Below are positions 60,055 through 64,000 of a stretch of 64,000 nt of DNA, piece by piece. The stretch's first letter is position 1, and each line of letters opens with the position of its first letter. The DNA comes from Paludibacter sp. GTDB taxonomy: Bacteria; Bacteroidota; Bacteroidia; Bacteroidales; Paludibacteraceae. The notes under the pieces were generated by a model that saw nothing but the letters and a program-made list of their open reading frames with translations, searched no databases and had not been told where the DNA came from. The stretch spans positions 34,791-98,790 of the forward strand of contig DAIDKM010000002.1 of NCBI GenBank assembly GCA_027450045.1, read 5' to 3'. A program made the translations under genes and the position numbers.

Positions 60055-62268
60055 ATGAAACGAAAATGGGTTAAAATCGGGGTGATCGTCCTATCTGTTT
60101 TGGCAGCCATTTTGTTGATACTTGCTTTGTCAATTTCACCCATTGTGAAGCATTACATTGAAAAAAACAGCAAGGAATTGATCGGGCGACAAGTATTGAT
60201 GAGCCGCTTACACATCAATATTTTCACCGGCACGGTTGAAGCCGACTCTCTTCGCATGTATGAAGCCACCGGAAACACCATTTTTGCCTCCATCGACACC
60301 TTCTACATCAACGTCTCTTTGCACAAATTGCTTGGCAGCACATTTGAATTGTCAGAAATGAAAGTCATTAAACCATATGTAGAGATTCTGCAAAATAAAG
60401 ATCAGTTTAACTTCGACGATCTGATGGCTCGTTTCAACAAGAAAGATACCACGAAATCATCTTTCCCGAAATCCATTGTCCTGAAAAACATTTTCATTAA
60501 AGGCGGGAGAATAATTTACACCGACCAACAAGTGCACAACACCATTAAAATGAATGATCTGGGAGTTGCCATTCCCGAGATGCGTTTTGGGCAAGGGAGC
60601 ACGAATGCCGGCATTCATTTGAAAATAGGAGAAACCGCCACAGTTGACAGTCACCTGACGCTCAACATGAAGACGAACCAATATCAGTGGGATTTGCAAA
60701 TAGGCAATCTGCCCATCAGCATCTTTTATCCCTATGCCAAAGAGAAACTGAATATTGGAAAATTAGATGGATTACTCAGCACCGATTTCCACCTCAACGG
60801 AGACATGGCGCACATGATGAACTTTGTTGTGACGGGAACTGCCAATATGAAATCGTTTAATGTCACCAACAGTGACGGCGAAGAACTCATGTCAGCCGCT
60901 ACAGCCGACGCGAAAATCAATAAATTAATCTGGAGTAGCTCAACCTATTTGTTCGACTATCTTCATGCTTCGGGCGTGAACCTCAATTTCATTCTAAAGC
61001 CGACTACAAACAATTATTCAGGAGTTCTTAAACCCGAACAACCCGAAGATACCACCTCTTCGCCCATGACTGTAAAGATCAACGATCTGCACATCACGAA
61101 TTCGCAGGTTACTTACACGGATAAAACATTGGTTGCTCCGTTCATCCTGCCAATGCGAAACGTTGATTTTCAGGCAACTAACTTTGATATGAACGGGGAA
61201 AACAATTTCAACATCAAAGCATTATTCCCCGAAGGTGGCATTGCTCGGTTCAGTTGGAAAGGGAACTTCGACGACTACGCCAATCAGCAGATAATGCTCA
61301 ACATGCAAAACATCAGTTTACGACTTTTCAGCCCCTATTGTTTGCAATACACCGCCTATCCCATCACTACGGGAAACATGAATTATATCAGTAAGAACAT
61401 TATTCGTCAGAATAACATCAACAGTACCAACCTGATTGATGTGTATAAAACCAACGTAGGAAAGAAACAAGCTAACCTGAAGCCACCATATCATGTGCCG
61501 ATGAAACTGGCACTTTATATTTTGAAAGACAAAGATGGCAAGATTCAATTGGATGTGCCGGTGAAAGGGAACATTCACGATCCGAAATTCTCCTATTCGA
61601 AAATTATTATCAAGACGTTAGTCAATCTGATGGTGAAGATTGCCGTTTCACCGGCACGATTCTTAGCCAGTTCATTAGGGCTTAATCCCAACACGATGGA
61701 TGCCATCATGATTGATCCTTTGCAAACCGATTTTACCGCCGAGCAATACCAGCAACTCAATAATCTGGCTAACATGATGAAGCAAAAACCTGACATGTTG
61801 CTCTCGTTGACCCAATATGCAAACCTGAAAACGTTGCTTCCCGACTATATGCTTTATAAAACGAAAGAAGCTTACCTGCTCTCTCAACGTAAAGATACTA
61901 CACTTCACCACCTTCGTTACAGCGATGTGGAACTGGTGCGAAACAATGACGCAGGATTTGTGGCATACATCGATACCCTGGTCAAAACAAAAGCAACCAT
62001 TGCTCCAAATGCTTCCTTACAGGAGAAAATAGCCGGACTTTATGTTACCGACTCCATTCAGGCAAGCACACAACGTCTTCTGCAACGACGTAATCTGTTT
62101 TTGCAAAACTATATGACCACGGCATTTGAGATTCCGGCAAAAAGTCTTGTGGTGAAAACAGCCGATAAAGCCACGCTCGATTCATACACCGGAAAAGCGA
62201 TGTATAAAATTGAGATGACATTGCCCGGCGCCGATAATAGCGCAGACACAACGCAATTTAAAAAATAG
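60055..62268 (+). CDS. DUF748 / AsmA-like envelope protein
   Basis: A 737-residue protein with one N-terminal membrane helix (VKIGVIVLSVLAAILLILALSISPIV), then a very long periplasmic region. The start resembles AsmA-type proteins: GRQVLMSRLHINIFTGTVEADSLRMYE, IDTFYINVSLHKLLGSTFELSEMKVIKP, then KSIVLKNIFIKGGRIIYTDQ and a repeated form NDLHITNSQVTYTDKTLV. The region near residues 500-550 (IQLDVPVKGNIHDPKFSYSKIIIKTL) is the DUF748 hallmark. AsmA-like proteins form beta-groove bridges that move lipids between membranes; such a role here is inference. The DsrE-like gene follows after 4 bp. Confidence 0.88.
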   Translation: MKRKWVKIGVIVLSVLAAILLILALSISPIVKHYIEKNSKELIGRQVLMSRLHINIFTGTVEADSLRMYEATGNTIFASIDTFYINVSLHKLLGSTFELSEMKVIKPYVEILQNKDQFNFDDLMARFNKKDTTKSSFPKSIVLKNIFIKGGRIIYTDQQVHNTIKMNDLGVAIPEMRFGQGSTNAGIHLKIGETATVDSHLTLNMKTNQYQWDLQIGNLPISIFYPYAKEKLNIGKLDGLLSTDFHLNGDMAHMMNFVVTGTANMKSFNVTNSDGEELMSAATADAKINKLIWSSSTYLFDYLHASGVNLNFILKPTTNNYSGVLKPEQPEDTTSSPMTVKINDLHITNSQVTYTDKTLVAPFILPMRNVDFQATNFDMNGENNFNIKALFPEGGIARFSWKGNFDDYANQQIMLNMQNISLRLFSPYCLQYTAYPITTGNMNYISKNIIRQNNINSTNLIDVYKTNVGKKQANLKPPYHVPMKLALYILKDKDGKIQLDVPVKGNIHDPKFSYSKIIIKTLVNLMVKIAVSPARFLASSLGLNPNTMDAIMIDPLQTDFTAEQYQQLNNLANMMKQKPDMLLSLTQYANLKTLLPDYMLYKTKEAYLLSQRKDTTLHHLRYSDVELVRNNDAGFVAYIDTLVKTKATIAPNASLQEKIAGLYVTDSIQASTQRLLQRRNLFLQNYMTTAFEIPAKSLVVKTADKATLDSYTGKAMYKIEMTLPGADNSADTTQFKK

Positions 62269-62272
62269 TAAT

Positions 62273-62608
62273 ATGGACAAACTAAACATCCTATGGACAA
62301 CCGACAACAAGGAGACTTTCTTCAACATGGTATCGATGTATACCATCAATGCTAAAAAACGGGAATGGTGGCAGGAAGTCAATGTAATTATCTGGGGAGC
62401 ATCATCAAAACTGGCCGGAACTGATACAGAGGTGCAGGCAAAGATAGTAGAAATGATGGCTCAGGGTGTTACCGTCGAAGCTTGCCTTGCGTGTGCCGAA
62501 AATTTTGGCGTATCGGAATCCTTGTCTAAATTAGGCGTGAATCTCCGGTATATGGGACAACCTTTAACCGATTACTTAAAAGCAGACGAAAAGCTATTGA
62601 CCATTTAG
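62273..62608 (+). CDS. DsrE family protein
   Basis: A 111-residue cytoplasmic protein of the DsrE/YchN fold: an initial strand KLNILWTTDNKETFFNMV, central VNVIIWGASSKLAG, then EMMAQGVTVEACLACAENFGV with two cysteines, and the terminal NLRYMGQPLTDYLKAD. The conserved Cys of the family probably corresponds to one of those in ACLACAE. Relatives take part in sulfur transfer, but small single-domain members like this one have no defined partner. It lies 4 bp after the DUF748 gene and about 100 bp before the iorA-type gene. Confidence 0.88.
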   Translation: MDKLNILWTTDNKETFFNMVSMYTINAKKREWWQEVNVIIWGASSKLAGTDTEVQAKIVEMMAQGVTVEACLACAENFGVSESLSKLGVNLRYMGQPLTDYLKADEKLLTI

Positions 62609-62709
62609 TTACTTGATGTCAGCGTGATATCCTCACTCCAAGTGAGACTATCACTAAAACTCTAAAACCACTCATTTACCAATCTTCCGATAATGTTTTT
62701 TTTCAACTA

Positions 62710-64000
62710 ATGAATCCACAACTTCTTTTAGGCGCCGAGGCCATTGCCCTTGCCGCTATCGACGCCGGAATATCGGGCGTGTATGCCTATCCCGGAACGC
62801 CTTCGACCGAAATTACCGAGTACATTCAACAATCGTCCGTTGCACAACAAAAAGGCGTTCATTCCACATGGGCAACCAACGAGAAGACTGCCTACGAAGC
62901 CGCTTTGGGTATGTCGTATGCCGGCAAACGCAGCCTTGTTTGCATGAAGCATGTCGGCCTGAATGTTGCCGCCGATGCGTTCATCAACTCTGCGATAACC
63001 GGTGTGCATGGCGGATTGGTAGTCGTAGTGGCCGATGATCCGTCGATGCACTCGTCGCAAAACGAGCAAGATAGTCGCGTGTATGGGAAGTTTGCTTTCC
63101 TTCCGGTTATAGAACCTTCAAATCAACAGGAAACCTACGATGCCGTGCGTTATGCTTTCGATTTGTCGGAAGAGTTTGAGTTGCCGGTGTTATTACGCAT
63201 CACGACGCGCCTTTCGCATTCACGATCGGTGGTAACACAAAAAGCTCCACGCGCTGAAAACCCGTTTAATCCATCGACCGACAAACGGAAATGGATCTTA
63301 CTGCCTGTAAATGCTCGTGTAAACTATGCCAAACTGCTTGATAAACAATCATCGCTGGCAAAGATTTCCGAATCATCGTTTTTGAATAAACAAGTGGAAG
63401 GAACAGGAACAAAAGCGGTCATTGCATTTGGCATCGGCTACAACTATGTGATGGAGATTCGGGAGTCCAATCAACTGACTTTTCCTGTGCTGAAAATAGC
63501 GCAATATCCATTGCCCGATGAATTGTTGCGCGCATTTGTCGATCGATACGATGATATTTTGATTGTCGAAGAAGGTTATCCGGTGTACGAAGAGCTTTTG
63601 AAAGGATATTTCGGCAACCCTACGTTTCGCGGTCGTTTGGATGGAGCGCTTCCCCGCACCGGCGAGTTGTCACCCGACTTGTTAGCCAAAGCGTTGGGTG
63701 TAAAAGGAAACGCCGATCGCACTATTCCATCGGTAGTGGCAGGTCGTCCACCCATGCTGTGCCAGGGATGCAGCCACCGCGATGTTTTTGACGAATTGAA
63801 CGGCGTTTTTGAAAATTATCCTGCCAAGCATGTCTTCTCAGATATCGGTTGTTACACGTTAGCTGCTTTGCCTCCTTTTAACGGACTCAACACCTGCGTG
63901 GATATGGGCGCTTCCATCACGATGGCAAAAGGAGCAGCCGATGCCGGGTTGCATCCTTCAGTAGCCGTGATCGGCGATTCCACGTTTACCCATTCCGGAA
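62710..64000 (+). CDS. iorA: Indolepyruvate ferredoxin oxidoreductase alpha subunit, 5' part, cut by window edge
   Basis: The frame is open from the ATG at 62710 to the window end (430 codons), so the C-terminus is missing. IorA with IorB oxidatively decarboxylates aryl pyruvates to aryl-acetyl-CoA with reduction of ferredoxin. The N-terminal pyrimidine-binding domain has GVYAYPGTPSTEITEYI, TWATNEKTAYEAALGMSYAGKR and GGLVVVVADDPSMHSSQNEQDSR. A transketolase-C-like domain follows (AVIAFGIGY). The TPP domain then begins: PMLCQGCSHRDVFDEL, FSDIGCYTLAALPPF and GDSTFTHSG at the edge. The C-terminal ferredoxin-type cluster region would lie outside the window. An anaerobic metabolism fits this gene and nfnAB. 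Confidence 0.95.
   Translation, partial: MNPQLLLGAEAIALAAIDAGISGVYAYPGTPSTEITEYIQQSSVAQQKGVHSTWATNEKTAYEAALGMSYAGKRSLVCMKHVGLNVAADAFINSAITGVHGGLVVVVADDPSMHSSQNEQDSRVYGKFAFLPVIEPSNQQETYDAVRYAFDLSEEFELPVLLRITTRLSHSRSVVTQKAPRAENPFNPSTDKRKWILLPVNARVNYAKLLDKQSSLAKISESSFLNKQVEGTGTKAVIAFGIGYNYVMEIRESNQLTFPVLKIAQYPLPDELLRAFVDRYDDILIVEEGYPVYEELLKGYFGNPTFRGRLDGALPRTGELSPDLLAKALGVKGNADRTIPSVVAGRPPMLCQGCSHRDVFDELNGVFENYPAKHVFSDIGCYTLAALPPFNGLNTCVDMGASITMAKGAADAGLHPSVAVIGDSTFTHSG

Overview
The window looks like a chromosomal segment of a Bacteroidota bacterium, most likely order Bacteroidales. The evidence is an outer-membrane gene block typical of the phylum (DUF6089-like protein, uppS, bamA, two skp genes), type IX secretion proteins (a PorW/SprE-like lipoprotein, a PorE-like OmpA protein, a secreted protein with a C-terminal sorting domain), a class I fumarase, the phosphotransferase-RapZ fusion, and many promoters of the Bacteroidota type (TTG or TTTG, 19-20 nt, then TAnnTTTG). 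Shine-Dalgarno sequences are mostly absent. Almost everything is core gene content. The only clearly accessory pieces are a restriction-modification gene at the left edge and a small repeat-flanked four-helix-bundle gene inside the leucine operon.

Layout. 1-2.0 kb: a truncated type IIG restriction-modification gene with a small upstream ORF and an 11-bp repeat array. 2.1-5.4 kb: frr, dapA, cysS. 5.6-10.9 kb: envelope assembly (DUF6089-like protein, uppS, bamA, two Skp paralogues). 10.9-12.6 kb: fumarase. 12.8-17.8 kb: ABC transporter, YtrA-type GntR regulator, small membrane protein and a large outer-membrane receptor. 18.5-20.5 kb: an unusual TatD-like gene and a RecD-like helicase. 20.8-25.7 kb: hydrolase, PlsC-type acyltransferase, PorE-like OmpA protein, exonuclease, SRPBCC protein. 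25.9-31.4 kb: leucine operon with a leader-peptide attenuator (leuA, YihY/BrkB protein, leuC, S23-type gene, leuD; no leuB). 31.5-36.7 kb, minus strand: kdtA, a T9SS cargo protein, nadD, a MurU-like nucleotidyltransferase and the AmgK-RapZ fusion. 37-44.2 kb: TPR protein, DedA, YjbQ, FKBP lipoprotein, barrel protein, PorW/SprE. 44.3-50.8 kb: MBL hydrolase, miaA, pyrG, yidC, lpxB. 50.9-52.7 kb: ECF sigma factor with a translationally coupled membrane-anchored barrel protein. 53-58.7 kb: NfnAB, thioredoxin, Tex, small barrel protein. 59.2-64 kb: cutC, DUF748 protein, DsrE protein, and the 5' part of an indolepyruvate ferredoxin oxidoreductase alpha gene.

The most unusual items are these. A TatD-like hydrolase has its N-terminal His-x-His metal motif at the extreme C-terminus, an apparent circular permutation. 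A four-helix-bundle gene is bounded by 22-bp inverted repeats and splits leuC from leuD. The leucine leader encodes a Leu-rich peptide with mutually exclusive terminator and antiterminator. Three intergenic arrays of degenerate tandem repeats occur, with periods of 11, 21 and 23 bp. No rRNA, tRNA, CRISPR array or intact insertion sequence was seen. All calls come from reading the sequence; no database search was possible.
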